Positions 45,317-56,879 of a stretch of 64,000 nucleotides of DNA are shown one piece after another. The stretch's first letter is position 1. Each line of letters begins with the position of its first letter. Under the pieces are notes generated by a model. It had not been told where the DNA came from, made no database searches, and was given only the letters and a program-made list of their open reading frames with translations. A program made the position numbers and the translations under genes. Source of the DNA: Rattus norvegicus (taxonomy: Eukaryota; Chordata; Mammalia; Rodentia; Muridae); assembly GCF_036323735.1 (NCBI RefSeq), contig NC_086024.1, forward strand, positions 128,672,053-128,736,052, read 5' to 3'.

Positions 45317-45503
45317 TCTCACTAGGGTTATAAATCCTTGCCAAGAAGATCATGGAAGGCATGAGGTTCTCATAAATCATCATCAGGAAGGGTGCGTTTA
45401 GCTTCATCCTTCGTGGGGTCTCCATGGGCAGTGTCTGGGCTCCCGAGCCTGCAGCTCCTTCTGTGCCCTTCTCATTCATCCTCAGCTCAGCCTTGTGCAC
45501 AGC
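45312..45503 (-). CDS. Serpina12: Serpina12 exon 5 (reactive-centre loop, stop codon)
   Basis: Acceptor TTCTGCAG (AG at 45504-45505) opens with AVHKAELRMNEKG. P1 Met codon is at 45423-45425. The C-terminal strands are NAPFLMMIYENLM and PSMIFLARIYNPSEK, then TAA at 45312-45314. Residues 352-414. Confidence 0.96.
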   Translation of the reverse strand, partial: AVHKAELRMNEKGTEGAAGSGAQTLPMETPRRMKLNAPFLMMIYENLMPSMIFLARIYNPSEK

Positions 45504-48175
45504 CTGCAGAACCAAGAGACAGTCAGTGACTGATGAGCCTGGGGTGGCAGGGGTCGGGGAAGGGTAAGTCAGGTATGGGGAAGCCAAGAGAGGGAGACAA
45601 TCTGTCACAGTTGCCCAACATCGTATTGAAGGTGGTATTATAGTGGGAGTGCTGAGACAGGGGCATTGCAGTGGGATTTGCTGTCTTCCTTGAGTTTCAG
45701 GAGCTCTCTGACAGTGATGGTGCAGAAAGGGGCTGTGAAATATTACTTAGCTCAGCCTGGCAGGGAGTTGAGCACCTAGGTCATCCTGCTCTGAGAGCAG
45801 GATCCCTCCCACAGTTCCCTCCCACAGTTCCCTCCCAGAACACCTTGACCTCCTCCCTTTACTACACTAAACACCAGCCAATTTCTCCACCTCCCACACT
45901 GGCCACATCCCCTCTCATATGCACATTCCCTTTAAGTGATGGTTTGAATGAGAAATGCAGTCATAGGCTCATGTATTTAAACACTTGGTCCCTAGTTGGT
46001 GGCATTGCTTGGAGAGGTTTAGGACATGCAGCTTTGCTGGAGGAAACATGCCATTGGGGGGTGGGCTTTCAGAGTTTAGAGTCTCACCCCACTTCCTGTT
46101 CTCACTCTGCACTTCCTATATGTAGACAAAATGTGATCAGCCAGCTTCCTGCTCTGACTATCTGCTGTCACACCTTCCCTTTTAAGGACTGTCTCTCTGG
46201 AACTAACAGACTCCAGCAAACTCTTCTGTAAGTTGCTCTTGGCCATGGTGTTTTTCACAGTAGCAGAACACACTAATACACACTCTTCTTCTCTGTTTTT
46301 GGATCTTGTTCTTCTGTGCCCCTTTAACCTGCAAACCGGGTTGCTAAATATATAAAATAGTTAAATTTTCATTCATGATAAGCAATGGTTTTATGTTCAA
46401 GTATGACTAGATCCCATGCAATGTTCTGGACATAGTTATGCTGCAAAACGGTTATGCGCTATGTCTCTGAAAAGCAAATTTAACTGAGAGTCTTATATTG
46501 TGTCCACTAAGTCTGAAGATGCTGTCTACGTGTTCCTCTTTTCTTTCCCTAATCAATAGTTCACTGCACTGCTGCAGAACACTGAGCCTCTGTCTGCCTG
46601 TCTCAATGGTACAGTTCATTCCTTCCTTCCTAGATGGCTGTGAGACCTTAGAGAGAAGGTTCTGGTCAGATCCAGGATGCCTATGGGTCTGATGGATGTC
46701 CCAGCACTTGGTCAATATGCAGGACATGTCCGGTATAAACCATGTGAGTGACAATTGTAGTTTTAAAGGCTGAATCATAGACTGAGAGGTGGTTTGCCTG
46801 GGATTACAGAGCTCTGACAACAGCTCTGACTGAGGCCTCAGGCAAACTCCTGCATAGGAGGGAATGGTAGTCCAGCCAGGCAAGCTTACCTCTCCCACCT
46901 TCAGGCTTCGATGAGACGAGATGCGGGTGAGGTCACCATGCTCTTCAAAGATTTTGCTGATGCCCAGGCGGGACAGAACCTTCTTCATGTTGTAAGTAGC
47001 CGAGATGTGGAGCCTGGGCACCCACACATCTACCACTCTGTGGAGGAGAGAAGGACTGGGATGAAGAAAAGTGTTCTCTGATCATCCAGGGTGGGTTCCT
47101 GGAAAGACGGTGGGTGAGACTTTTATCCTCCCTGCATCGAGCCTCATGAGTCTTTCTGTCCTCAGAGTAGGAGAGGTTCAACTCTTGGATTCAAGGTGCC
47201 TCATAGTCTCTGACTACATCCTGCTTCCTACCCAACTTCCTACAGAGCCCATATCCACTAGAAACATCCTCAGGCTCCTTCCCCATGTTTATGACCTCCC
47301 CACAGCACACTGAGCTGTGCTGTACCCTGAGTCAGATTAAAGCCCTGCAAGCCTGCGGCTAGAGACAACAGAGCTTAAAACCTCAAACCAGTCAGAGCTG
47401 GGGTCGAGCCTATTCTAGAAGTCCCACAACTGGGGCAAAGGACATTGGTCTTCTGAGTTGTGGACACGAGGAAGGCTGCACCTTGGCCTTGGGCCCCTTC
47501 TCCATCGTTACTTCTGGCTCTCATAACTTGATACTGTTCGTAGGCCTGATAATCACCAAACTTGCCTTTCTACTTCTTTATTCTTTCAAGAAATAGTTTT
47601 TAAGAACATAACGTATATCTGGGGATGGACAGGAAAAGCCCTTGCATTTGACTTGTGTTCCTGCTGGAAGACAGACCAATGCTAAGAAAACCATAGCACT
47701 GCACGCCCACAGGTACCGGTAGTGTGTAAGGGGACAGTAAGTATGAACAGCAGCAACAACAAAACAGGTCAACTTGCAGGAATGAGGATTGATGGGGGTC
47801 AGATAAGAGGTTTGGGACAAGCCTGAGCAAGGAAGGGAGCTGGACAAGCTGGAATTTCTCCCTGAGTCAATAGGGAGCCATGGTCAGTTTCCAGATGAGC
47901 AGAGGCTTGCCCTGGTCTTGATGAAGATTCTGAAGGATGGCTCTGTTGTTCTGCTTAAAATATACCCTTAGCATTTGACACTTGGGACAGCCATGGTTGC
48001 TAGGTGATGGGCAGTCGGTATGGGAATCTCAGAGATGTAGGAAAGAGGCCGAGTCCCAATTTGTTTCAGTGTGGGGTTAACAGAGCTTCCTGACACGTGT
48101 AGGAGTAGTTGGGAGAAATGGATCAACTATGAACCAGTGGATGGAGTTTGGTTTAACAGAGAGTGGAATTGCCAG

Positions 48176-48249
<74 letters not shown>

Positions 48250-48299
48250 TCTGTGTGTGTGTGTGTGTGCGCACACACACACACACACACAGACACACA

Positions 48300-48358
<59 letters not shown>

Positions 48359-49240
48359 AGCACCTAGAGACTATGATCCCATCAGATGTTTGAGGATATC
48401 CTGAGTTAAAAGGAAAAGGACTCTGGCATTCAGGGGAGAACACTGGGGCTGAAGACAGGAACAGTGTCATGGTTGACATGATATTGAAGGCTTTCTGCCT
48501 GTGGTAGTCACTAGATGGTAAATCTAGAGAGCAAAGGGCTCTAGACTGAGCCCCATGGCACTGAGCTCTAACACAGGGACGGGGGAAGAGAGCCAGCGAA
48601 GGAGAGAGGCCAGACAAGCTCCAGATGAGCTCCAGATAAGTTCCAGGAGAAGGTATGGCTGGCTTGTGGGAAAACAGCATCCAGATGATAACCCTGGCCT
48701 CTGCACCATGGCCCCTCAGTCGCCATGGTCTCTGAGAAGAGAACAGTGCAAACATCTGATCAAGTGAGTTTGAGGTAGAAGGCAGGGCAGGGAGTAGAGG
48801 CAAGTGTTTCACAGCACTCACCAGTGGAGGGGACCAAGGGAACTGAGTCACTGAGAATGGTTAATGACATCAGGAGTTTCCTCCAGGCACACAGGCCTAC
48901 CAGCACGGGGTCGGGGTGCGGGGCACTGCATGCCTGATGACTGCTGTGGATTAGTCCCTACAGTGTGCTGTCTGTTGTCCTACGCTCAGTGAGAGGACTG
49001 AATGACAGGAAATGTTATAGTGTCCTGGTTGCTGGCGATGGCTCCAAAGAGAGCACAGATACTGCTGATGTCAGGAAGCAAAGAGCAAAGTCCTAGAGGG
49101 ATGTCCCTGAACAATGAAAGGACACAGTGTCTGTGTACAAAACTTCAGCTCTTATCAATGAGCTCTTGTCAATACAGGGCATGGCAACAGATGAACAGAT
49201 ACAGAAAATGAATATATATCAATATATCTATATCTATCCA

Positions 49241-49290
<50 letters not shown>

Positions 49291-49303
49291 CCTACCTACC
49301 TAC

Positions 49304-49362
<59 letters not shown>

Positions 49363-49676
49363 GGAATTTTACTTAGCTTTAGAGAGTACCACATTTGCAT
49401 GAAAATGGAGGTCATGTTAAGTGAACGAAGCCAGACTCAGAAAGGCAAGAATGTAAACCAAGTACAGTGATGTGTGCCTGTAACCCCAGTACTCAGACTG
49501 CACAGGCAGGAGGGTCGGGAGATCAGTGTCATCCTTGGCTACATGGGGAGTTCACGGCTAGCCTGGGTTACAGGGTACTCTGTCAAAACAAACAGAAACA
49601 GAGAATGGAGGAGGAAAAATTCACACATTTAGTGTTTTCATTTGTATGTGGATATAGACTTAAATATGTAAGTATA

Positions 49677-49728
<52 letters not shown>

Positions 49729-52700
49729 AAATGGAAGAGGACCAATGAAGACTGGGTTCAAAGAGAGCAGAAGGGAGCATAAGAGAGAGTAATGGGAACA
49801 AGAAAAACAAAACAGCAAGTTTTCTTTCAAGTATGGACTCTAGATTCACACAGACACATGCGTATAATGCATGTGTGACATGATACCATGGCACGATGTG
49901 GGGAAGAAGGAACCAGTCCACACATAGACACACATATGTATGTGTGTTGTGTGTGTACGTGTGTATACACATATATACATACATACATATATACATACAA
50001 CACACAGATGCATGTATACACATATACGTGTATGTATACACACAGATTTGTATTCATATGAAAATATCATCATGAAACCCATTGTCTTGCATGCTGACTA
50101 AAAAATTAGTTTAAATTTTCCAAATGAAATTTTACATCTAAAACTAAAACATAAAAAAGCAGTATTTTAGACCAAACATTAAAAATAAAACCTATTTCCA
50201 CATCATCCACTTTATAGACTTTACTTTTAAACTTGAAAAAAAAATCCCTCTGGCTACTGCAGGACTGATGGCCTCCAATCCATTCATTCAGTGAGGCAGG
50301 GAACCAAAGGTAGGCATGGGCCCTTGTGGCTGGTTGAGGGAAAGGACGCTACTTCAAAAGCCCAGTAGCTTTGTAACCTTGAAGAGGAGGCTGTCTGTTT
50401 CCTCTGAGGAAGACCTGAGCTTTTGCTCTGGAACTCTGGGCAACATCCTTGAAGGACTCTGGTGCCTGAATTCTGATGTGTCCTGCATGCTGGGAAATCA
50501 GGGGTGTAGGTGGGAGGGCATATGCATGTATCTGTTGGTGTGGTCCCTTCTCTGGAAGAGGATGTAACTCATCAGCCTCTCCTAGTCCTTCCATGGTGGG
50601 AAGAGACTTCAGAAAGAACAGCCCATCTCCCCTTTTCTTTCGTCCCCTTCTCAATTGCCCAATAAAGGAAGTTGAAGATGTCTAGACTTTGATCCCTGTG
50701 TGTACTTCAGAATAATTCCACACCTACCAGCCACCCCAAATGGACTTGGAAAGTAGGAATATTGGCTCATCTTGTGTATTGTGATGAAATGAAAGTTTCC
50801 CTCTAGCATATGTGGTCAAGTGCACCATCGTAAAGAGAGTTGGGAGTCTCCTAGAGAAGAGGTGGACACTACTGGGTTTGGTTACTCCAGGCCCAGGAGG
50901 TGCTGGGAGACAAGATGCATCTCTGCTCAGAGGATCCATGTGTCCCTTCAGTATATCAGGTGTCCCTCCTTAAAGATTCCTCCGTGTAAGAATCCATCAC
51001 TCCTCTTTCTTCCTTGGAAGCTGCACCTTAAATGCCACCTCCTCTGTGAAGCTCTCCCTGACCACTACACTCCAGTGAGACTCCATCCCCCACACTCCCG
51101 TAACTTCAATGCATAAACTTCAAGGAGCCGTTCCTCACCAAAATCCTAGACATGTTCTAGTCTCCTGCTCACCTTTACAGAGCACCAGAGACTGTCTAGC
51201 TGTGCACTAAGGGAAGACGAAATGAGGGGAGTGTGAGGGAAGAGGGGAAAATGCAAGGGTCTCTGAAGACGAAGCTCTGACTACCTTTTAGAGAGAAGGC
51301 TTTTCCATTTGGCAAAGATGTCTGCTTGCAAGCCCTGCTCCAGGAGCCTCAGTTTGCCACTGTCAGGAAGGACAAAGGTGGCCGTGATGTTTCTTCGGTA
51401 GGGCATTTCCAAGATGGTGCAGGAGAGCTGACTGTCATAGGCCATGTCGTACATGCCCCTTTGGAACATCATGGGCACCTTCACGGTCTTGCCTTCCTCT
51501 ATGAAGAAGTCCTCCTCTTTGGTTTGTTTTGGGTCGAATTCATACTGCCACCTGCCTGAGGGGCAGAGACAGACAAAATGACAAATGTGTCTGGAAGAAA
51601 AGGAGGAGGCCTGACCCCGCTGACCCCTGGCCACCATCCACCCAGATTCAGGGAAAGTGATGTAGTGTCCTTCTCTGTGTCTGAAAGATGTCTGTGGGAA
51701 GCACACAGGCCCAGGGACTCAGTTAAAGGAGCCTGGGACTGACACTGCAGGACTGTGAGGTAGTAGAGTACATTACCCTAAGGCCAGCTGCCTGTGACAC
51801 TGAGATGACTATAGTTTGTATCTTAACAGAGCGCCACAGGCGGTTTGGCTTTGTGAGAGTGAAAACACTTCGCTTGGTATTCTGAAGCCTCTCTCCCGTG
51901 GGCAAGAGAAAAACACAGGGACAGCATGCTTTGGGACTGTGCTGCAGAGCTCTGTGTGCAAACTCCATTTTTACTTATTTGTTTATTGTGCATGCATGCC
52001 CATGCAAGTATCACAACCAGAGGGTAGTGCTGTGTTATCTTCTCTGTCAATCTCCACCTTATTTTTGAGTCAGGACTCCTTCAGTGAGCTGGAAGTTCAC
52101 TGATTGGCTAGACTGACTAGCCAGAGAGCCTCTGTCTCTGCCCTTTTACCCTGGGGGCTAGGGTTACAAATCTGTACCAACTCGCCTGAATTTTAATATC
52201 TATGCTGGGAATCTGAACTCAGGTCCTCATGCTTGCAACATGGGCCATTTCACCACCTGAGCCACCTCCCCAGCCTCAGGCTCCCTCTGCTTTAGAATGC
52301 CACAGCACTGCACATAAACTCACAGCTGTATCATTTCTAACCTGCTGTCCTCAGAGCCTTGGGGTGCCGACTCCCTAAGTCCAAATCCTGGCTTCACTGC
52401 TCTGTAAGGATGGCTTTGAACAAGTGTCTAAATGTCAGTCCTTAATGTGTAGAGGGGGGATGGTGGCAGGCACGTCAGAGGGCTGCTTGGTGACTGAGAG
52501 GATGAGCAGACACACAGGCTGTATGGAGTGATTACTCCTTCCTTCTGCATTGTTGCCATTCCTGCTCCTAATGGAGATGCTGAGCTACTCCAGATTCCCC
52601 CATATCCCTCTCTGGTCTGGGAGGATGTGGGTTAGGCTGCCACTGCTGCTTCCCTTTCCCTCAGCAGTCATCAGTCTTCCTACACTGGGTCTGTATTTGG

Positions 52701-54027
52701 AACCATTGCTGAGCCAATGATGGCCTTGCTGAGGCTGGGGAGAGAGAGCCTCTGGTTTTCTTTTTCTTTTTCCTACTTTACCAAACCACTGTGTATATAT
52801 GTGTTTATTGTGTGAGTACAGATGTTGGAGAACACTCTTCCATATAATTTTTCAGTATCTCCTTTATACTTAGGGAATCTCTGAAGATCAATAAGGGATA
52901 AAGGAATCAACCAAAAGGGCTGCCACCACCGCCACCAACATCGTCACTCTATTTCCCCGGCTGACTCTGCACTATAAAGCAAGATGCATAGCATTAGGCC
53001 CTAGAGAAGTGAGTTATAGTTCTGAATGAAGAGTTTTAGAGCTTGGAGTAACCCTTCCCAGTGTTCACATCTATGTTTTCTTTCTCATCTGTGAACCAGA
53101 GACCCCAACTTCTAAACCAAAGCAGATGAGGACAATCCGCCACAGTGAAAACACACACACATGGGAATCTAGACTCTGCAGTGTTCGTTTCTTCAGACAT
53201 TTTCACTCTGAACCCCAGGGGATTCAGCTCCTTGGTGGGTTAGGCATCTTGGTGCTCACTTTACAGCCAAAAAGGGCAGAGTCCTGGACTGTTATTAACA
53301 CAAGGATTTAAACTGAGAGCAAACCAAAGACTGGATCAAGTTTCTAGCCCAAGTCCCTCTTCCTTCCCCACACCCGCATGCCCCTAGCCTTACCTTGAAA
53401 GTAAATATAGTTTGTGAGGAGCATCACCGTCCCTGGGTCTATGTTTTTGACCATGTTTTCGATTCTGTTGTGGGTTTTCCGACTGATGTACTTGTTGATA
53501 TTCTTCTGAGTGTTTTCTAAGTCCTGGAAATTAGTGAGTATCATGTCCGCATCATACAAGTTCTTAGCCAGTTTCAGGAACCTCTGTTGGGGCCTCAGCC
53601 TCTGGTCCATAAATAAAGCATTGCCTATGCTCATCTTTACGTCCTGTGTCTCCCGGTTGAGCTTTTGGAGAAGGTAGTGGAAACCCATGTGCATGTCCCT
53701 GTCTGACATCTCCTTGAAATTGAAACCCTCCCTGATTTCCTCCAGTGTGGAGTTTTGGGCCCCCAGAGACAGCATGGAGAAGGCAGTTGAGATGCTCAGT
53801 GGAGATAAGAAGATGTTCCCCTGACGGCTGTTGCTGGCCAGCCTCTGCAGTAGCTTGAAGCCAAATTCCATGTTGTGCCGAGTAAGCTCCCGGGCATCCT
53901 TCTTGCCCCTCCACTCTTGGACCCTGACTGGAGACTCATATGTATCTGGAGCATCTCTGTCCTGCAGGAGACCTTTCACAGTGAGGAGGCCTGCCAGAAA
54001 CAGACCCAGGCCCAGCACGAGGTTCAT
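45312..54027 (-). CDS. Serpina12: Serpina12 (vaspin), complete coding span over four coding exons
   Basis: Secreted adipokine serpin; vaspin is known to inhibit kallikrein-related peptidase 7. Coding exons in gene order: 53394-54027, 51285-51555, 46890-47037 and 45312-45503 (634+271+148+192 nt = 414 codons plus stop, the rat vaspin length). Signal peptide MNLVLGLGLFLAGLLTVKG; helix A MEFGFKLLQRLAS; NIFLSPLSISTAFSMLSLGA; LLTNYIYFQG; C-terminal MIFLARIYNPSEK. Sequons include NST and NIT. The loop EKGTEGAAGSGAQTLPMETP puts Met378 at P1 and Glu379 at P1', with Gly at P12, as in vaspin. Beyond P5' the rat loop reads RRMKLN, more basic than I recall for human. All splice sites are GT-AG and in frame. 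It lies head-to-tail upstream of Serpina9. Confidence 0.96.
45506..46889 (-). other. Serpina12: Serpina12 intron 4
   Basis: About 1.4 kb. Contains a short tandem of TTCCCTCCCACAG-like units (about 45808-45838) and a MaLR solitary LTR (45937-46280). No gene seen. Confidence 0.85.
45937..46280 (+). mobile_element. MaLR (ERVL-MaLR) solitary LTR
   Basis: Begins TGATGGTTTGAATGAG and ends AACACACTAATACA. Contains ACTTGGTCCCTAGTTGGTGG, GCTTGGAGAGGTTTAGGACA and TAAGTTGCTCTTGGCCATGG, collinear with the copy at 15756-16122. Confidence 0.6.
46890..47037 (-). CDS. Serpina12: Serpina12 exon 4 (148 nt)
   Basis: Bounded by CCTCCACAG/A (AG at 47038-47039) and GAG/GTAAGC (GT at 46888-46889). Encodes the split Arg, VVDVWVPRLHISATYNMKKV, LSRLGISKIFEEHGDL and SLKVGE. 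The longer open frame to 46452 simply runs past the donor. Confidence 0.96.
48179..48357. repeat. Composite (TC)n-(TG)n-GCGC-(CA)n microsatellite
   Basis: (TC)n to about 48231, then (TG)n, a GCGC centre at 48269-48272 and (CA)n to 48357. The TG and CA arms are self-complementary, with 19 perfect base pairs on either side of the centre between 48270 and 48271; pairing then continues after a 2-nt offset. Confidence 0.97.
49241..49361. repeat. (TATC)n microsatellite
   Basis: About 30 TATC/CTAT units with a short CTAC interruption near 49290-49303. Confidence 0.97.
49455..49600 (+). repeat. B1 SINE
   Basis: AGTACAGTGATGTGTGCCTG, TAACCCCAGTACTCAGACTG, GGCTAGCCTGGGTTACAGGG and a CAAAACAAACAG tail. 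Confidence 0.7.
49681..49722. repeat. (TG)n microsatellite
   Basis: A perfect TG array of 21 units. Confidence 0.97.
51010..51080 (+). repeat. LINE L2 remnant
   Basis: TTAAATGCCACCTCCTCTGTGAAGCTCTCCCTGACCAC matches the conserved L2 3' stretch of the AAATGTCACCTCCTC-type. Confidence 0.5.
51285..51555 (-). CDS. Serpina12: Serpina12 exon 3 (271 nt)
   Basis: Bounded by CTGCCCCTCAG/GC (AG at 51556-51557) and AAAAG/GTAGTC (GT at 51283-51284). Encodes GRWQYEFDPKQTKEEDFFIE, KVPMMFQRGMYDMAYDSQLS, ILEMPYRRNITATFVLPDSG and FAKWKSLLSKR. The NIT sequon is a likely glycosylation site. Confidence 0.96.
51966..52278 (-). repeat. RSINE/B3-type SINE, minus orientation
   Basis: TTATTGTGCATGCATGCCCA, GAGTCAGGACTCCTTCAGTG, ATCTGAACTCAGGTCCTCAT and CACCTGAGCCACCTCCCCAG give the reversed order of tail, B1-like middle and tRNA-like head. 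Confidence 0.65.
52370..52470 (+). repeat. MIR SINE remnant
   Basis: AAGTCCAAATCCTGGCTTCA, CTTTGAACAAGTGTCTAAAT and GTCAGTCCTTAATGTGTAGAGGG follow the MIR core. Confidence 0.5.
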
Positions 54028-54044
54028 TGTCCTTGGGAATTATC
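53394..54044 (-). CDS. Serpina12: Serpina12 exon 2 (start codon, signal peptide, N-terminal fold)
   Basis: Bounded by CTACTCAACAG/GATAA (AG at 54045-54046) and TTCAAG/GTAAGG (GT at 53392-53393). The start codon at 54025-54027 follows 17 nt of 5' UTR and opens a typical signal peptide. Residues 1-211 plus one base. The frame extends 48 nt past the donor to an intronic stop. Confidence 0.95.
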
Positions 54045-54311
54045 CTGTTGAGTAGCAGATCTGAGGTTAATGTGAGAAGAGGAGAACCCTATGGCTCCTG
54101 TCTTAGCCACCAGGAAGACCCGTGGGAGAAGACAGTGGCTGTAGGGTGCTGAACACCACAGCCGAGTGCTCTGAGATTCTTGAAGGCATCTAATCTTTGC
54201 CGTCTCCTCGGGGGCTAGAACTTATTTTCCCCATGTCTGAAGTGAGAAGCCTGAGCATAGAACATCTTTCTTGCTTTAAATTTTGTTTGCATTTATTTCT
54301 TTATTGCTTTG

Positions 54312-54312
<1 letters not shown>

Positions 54313-54373
<61 letters not shown>
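54313..54373. repeat. (CA)n microsatellite
   Basis: A perfect CA array of about 30 units, followed by a reversed SINE. Confidence 0.97.
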
Positions 54374-54375
<2 letters not shown>

Positions 54376-54404
54376 TTAAAGGACAATTTGAAGGAGTTGG
54401 TTTC

Positions 54405-54480
54405 TTCCTACCATGTAGTTCTGAGGCTCAAACTTAGGTCCTCAAGCTTGATAGCAAGTGCCTTTATTGGCTAAGCCCAC
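54405..54480 (-). repeat. B3-type SINE fragment, minus orientation
   Basis: CTCAAACTTAGGTCCTCAAG (reversed B-box) and CTTTATTGGCTAAGCCCACC (reversed A-box region). Confidence 0.6.
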
Positions 54481-54559
54481 CACTCTTGAATTTGAGCTCC
54501 TGTCTCTTATCTTTATGTGTATGAATGTGTATATGATGCACATGAACAAACATATGCTG

Positions 54560-54561
<2 letters not shown>

Positions 54562-54598
<37 letters not shown>
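54562..54598. repeat. (TG)n microsatellite
   Basis: A perfect TG array of 18 units, then GCACGTGCGCTGCGCATG. Confidence 0.95.
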
Positions 54599-54599
<1 letters not shown>

Positions 54600-54824
54600 A
54601 CGTGCGCTGCGCATGTGTGCACTCACAGGTGTGTACATACATGGATAGGAGAGTATACTTTGGGAGGCAGTCCTTGCATTACATTCTGTTTGAGACAAGC
54701 TCTCTTCTTTCTCACTGTTGTACAGGCCAGACTACCTGTCCCAGGAGTGTCTGGGGATTCTACCATGTCTGCCTGGCATTTTGCCACAGGACATTAAGAG
54801 TAAAGATGTTTTATTGTTCCTGGC

Positions 54825-54906
54825 CTTCTGTGGGTTCTGAGGATCCAAACTCAGGTCCTCATGCTTGCACAGCAAGTGCTTTGCCCACAGATCCCTAGTC
54901 CCAGCC
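54825..54906 (-). repeat. B2/B3-type SINE fragment, minus orientation
   Basis: GGATCCAAACTCAGGTCCTC, ATGCTTGCACAGCAAGTGCT and TAGTCCCAGCC: a reversed tRNA-like head. Confidence 0.65.
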
Positions 54907-56879
54907 TCTCCTTTATCTTAAGACAGCAATGTCTCAACATCTTTGAGGACATCCTACCCCCCACAGTAACAGAATACTGCAGTGTGGGTGCATGACCGAG
55001 AGCATGCCAAAACAACATGTCATCCTCTTGCTACAACTGTTTCATGGGCAAGAGTAGAATTCATCTGAAGTCAGTCAGTGATTTTCCTGGGGGACATACT
55101 TAATGGAACTCCCATTAAGTAGGATTGCTTTATGACATAGCCTTAAACCTGAAGCTAGCCACCTCTCCCACAGGTAGATGGAGAGAAGAGAGACAGACAT
55201 AAAGAGAAATAGAGTCACATCTAATGACACCTTGAGTCCCCAAATCAACCTTTACGTGGCACCCACCCGCCTCCACTTTTCTGAACCAAGCCAATTTATT
55301 TCCACTTTGGGGTTGGCTGGCTTGAGCTAGCTTTGGTTTTCTTGACTAATTCTCAGAGATCAAGCTCTCTGTAGAAGATCCTGTGGCCTACAGGAAATGG
55401 CTGTGGTCCAGAGATGAACCCCAGTCTTCAGTAGCCCTCTCTTCAGCTTCCCAGGAAAGGGGAAAGGGCAGCATTAGTGAAGACAAAAGACAAGCCTGGC
55501 TATCTTTGGGCCTGACCTCTCAGACCATGCACCTCCAAGTGGCACTGAGAACTCTTAGAAACAATAAGTCAGGACCACGACATTCAGTGATTTGGGGGCT
55601 ACATCTACATAAAGCAAAATCAGGCCTCTATGTGCATCTCTCATGCCACCACTTTTCTCCTGTAATTTCTATTCTCCAGTCTATGGCCCACAGGAAATGG
55701 TAAACCATACAACAGTGAAGACCCTTGATTGGAGAAGGAGGCAGGACTCAGCTGAGAGCTGCCTTAGAGAGAGAGCCTGTGGGTAAATGAGGGAACCAGT
55801 ATGAGAGGAGGAAACTGAACAAGGAAGTCATTCAGGTACCAGCCAGCCTTGGTTTAGTCCCAAAGAAGGATGTTCTGACCCTTTGGGCAGAATTAGATGA
55901 TGGGTGGATGTGGTCTGTGCCCAGGATTCAGGATGTGACTTATAACTTTCTGAGACAATTGGCTCCTTTCAACCAGTGTCAGGAGCCATCTGAGAAAGGT
56001 TAAGGCTAGCAGGTGGCCTTCCTGGAGGTGGCCCACTGTCACTGCATGACCCAAGATGGGTGAGCTCTGAGAGGCAAGGTCTCAAGAGACTTGATCTCAG
56101 GATTGCTTCTTGCAGCTGATGTGACTTTCCTGTCACTCTTACATAGCCTAATGATTCCTGGGCATTCGCCCACCCTATTGAGCAGACCTCCTTCAAATCA
56201 ACACCATGATGAACTTTCATGAATTAATGCTGCTTAGGTGAATTGATGATTTTATAAAATTCCTGATTTGATCTTAGGAAGAAAATTTTAAGAGGTAGTT
56301 TTAGTTGTTTGCTAGAAAGAAGTAATAAGTCAGAATCAAGAATAGAGTGTGCCCACTCCTCGTAATAGTAAGTAAAGGCTGCATAGTAAGAAATACAATG
56401 TGCTTTCATAATTACATTAAAAAGAAAAATAGTCTGGGACAAATTTGTGTTCAAGGAAAATCATTCATTCTAGGTCAGATCCAAGGATGGAGCCACAGGT
56501 GTGTACTATGATAAAGCAAGGCCATGTGAAACTATTGCTTTGAGCTTATAATGAGCTTATAGAATGAAACATTGCTTTGAACTTAATATCAACACCCTTC
56601 TGTAACTCCCCTTCTGTGTAACATTTTATCTATGAGTAATTCTCTTAAGAACTTTTATTTAAGAAGGTGAACCTCAGAGCTATTTTTTGGCATGTGTTTG
56701 GTACTCTACTGTTTTCCCCGAGTCCCCTTTTTTCCCAGACACTTTATGCTTCCTGGAATCCCATTTGGTAACAATTAAAATTAATTTGCTATTAGTGAAG
56801 GTCTGGGCAAAAATAGATTATAGGAGAGAAATGTTAGAATTCATAAAGATGCTTCAGAGAAATTAAAGAAAATAGAAGT

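Larger units (their letters stand above)
47040..51284 (-). other. Serpina12: Serpina12 intron 3
   Basis: About 4.25 kb. Contains the (TC)n(TG)n(CA)n composite at 48179-48357, a (TATC)n array (49241-49361), a B1 SINE (49455-49600), a (TG)n run (49681-49722) and an L2 remnant (51010-51080). No gene; the long frames at 48153-48851 are built on the repeats. Confidence 0.85.
51558..53393 (-). other. Serpina12: Serpina12 intron 2
   Basis: About 1.84 kb. Contains a reversed B3/RSINE-type SINE (51966-52278) and a MIR remnant (52370-52470). No gene seen. Confidence 0.85.

Noticed and set aside
46452..46889. Continuation of the Serpina12 exon 4 frame for about 145 codons
   Set aside because: It runs past a consensus GTAAGC donor; the spliced product joins exactly to exon 5 and gives the full vaspin sequence.
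48153..48851. A 232-codon minus-strand frame
   Set aside because: Its C-terminal third is the microsatellite (Cys/Val, His/Thr, Arg/Glu runs) and the rest has no known similarity.
49241..49361. Regular short repeats that might suggest a CRISPR array
   Set aside because: A plain tetranucleotide run with no spacers in a mammalian intron.
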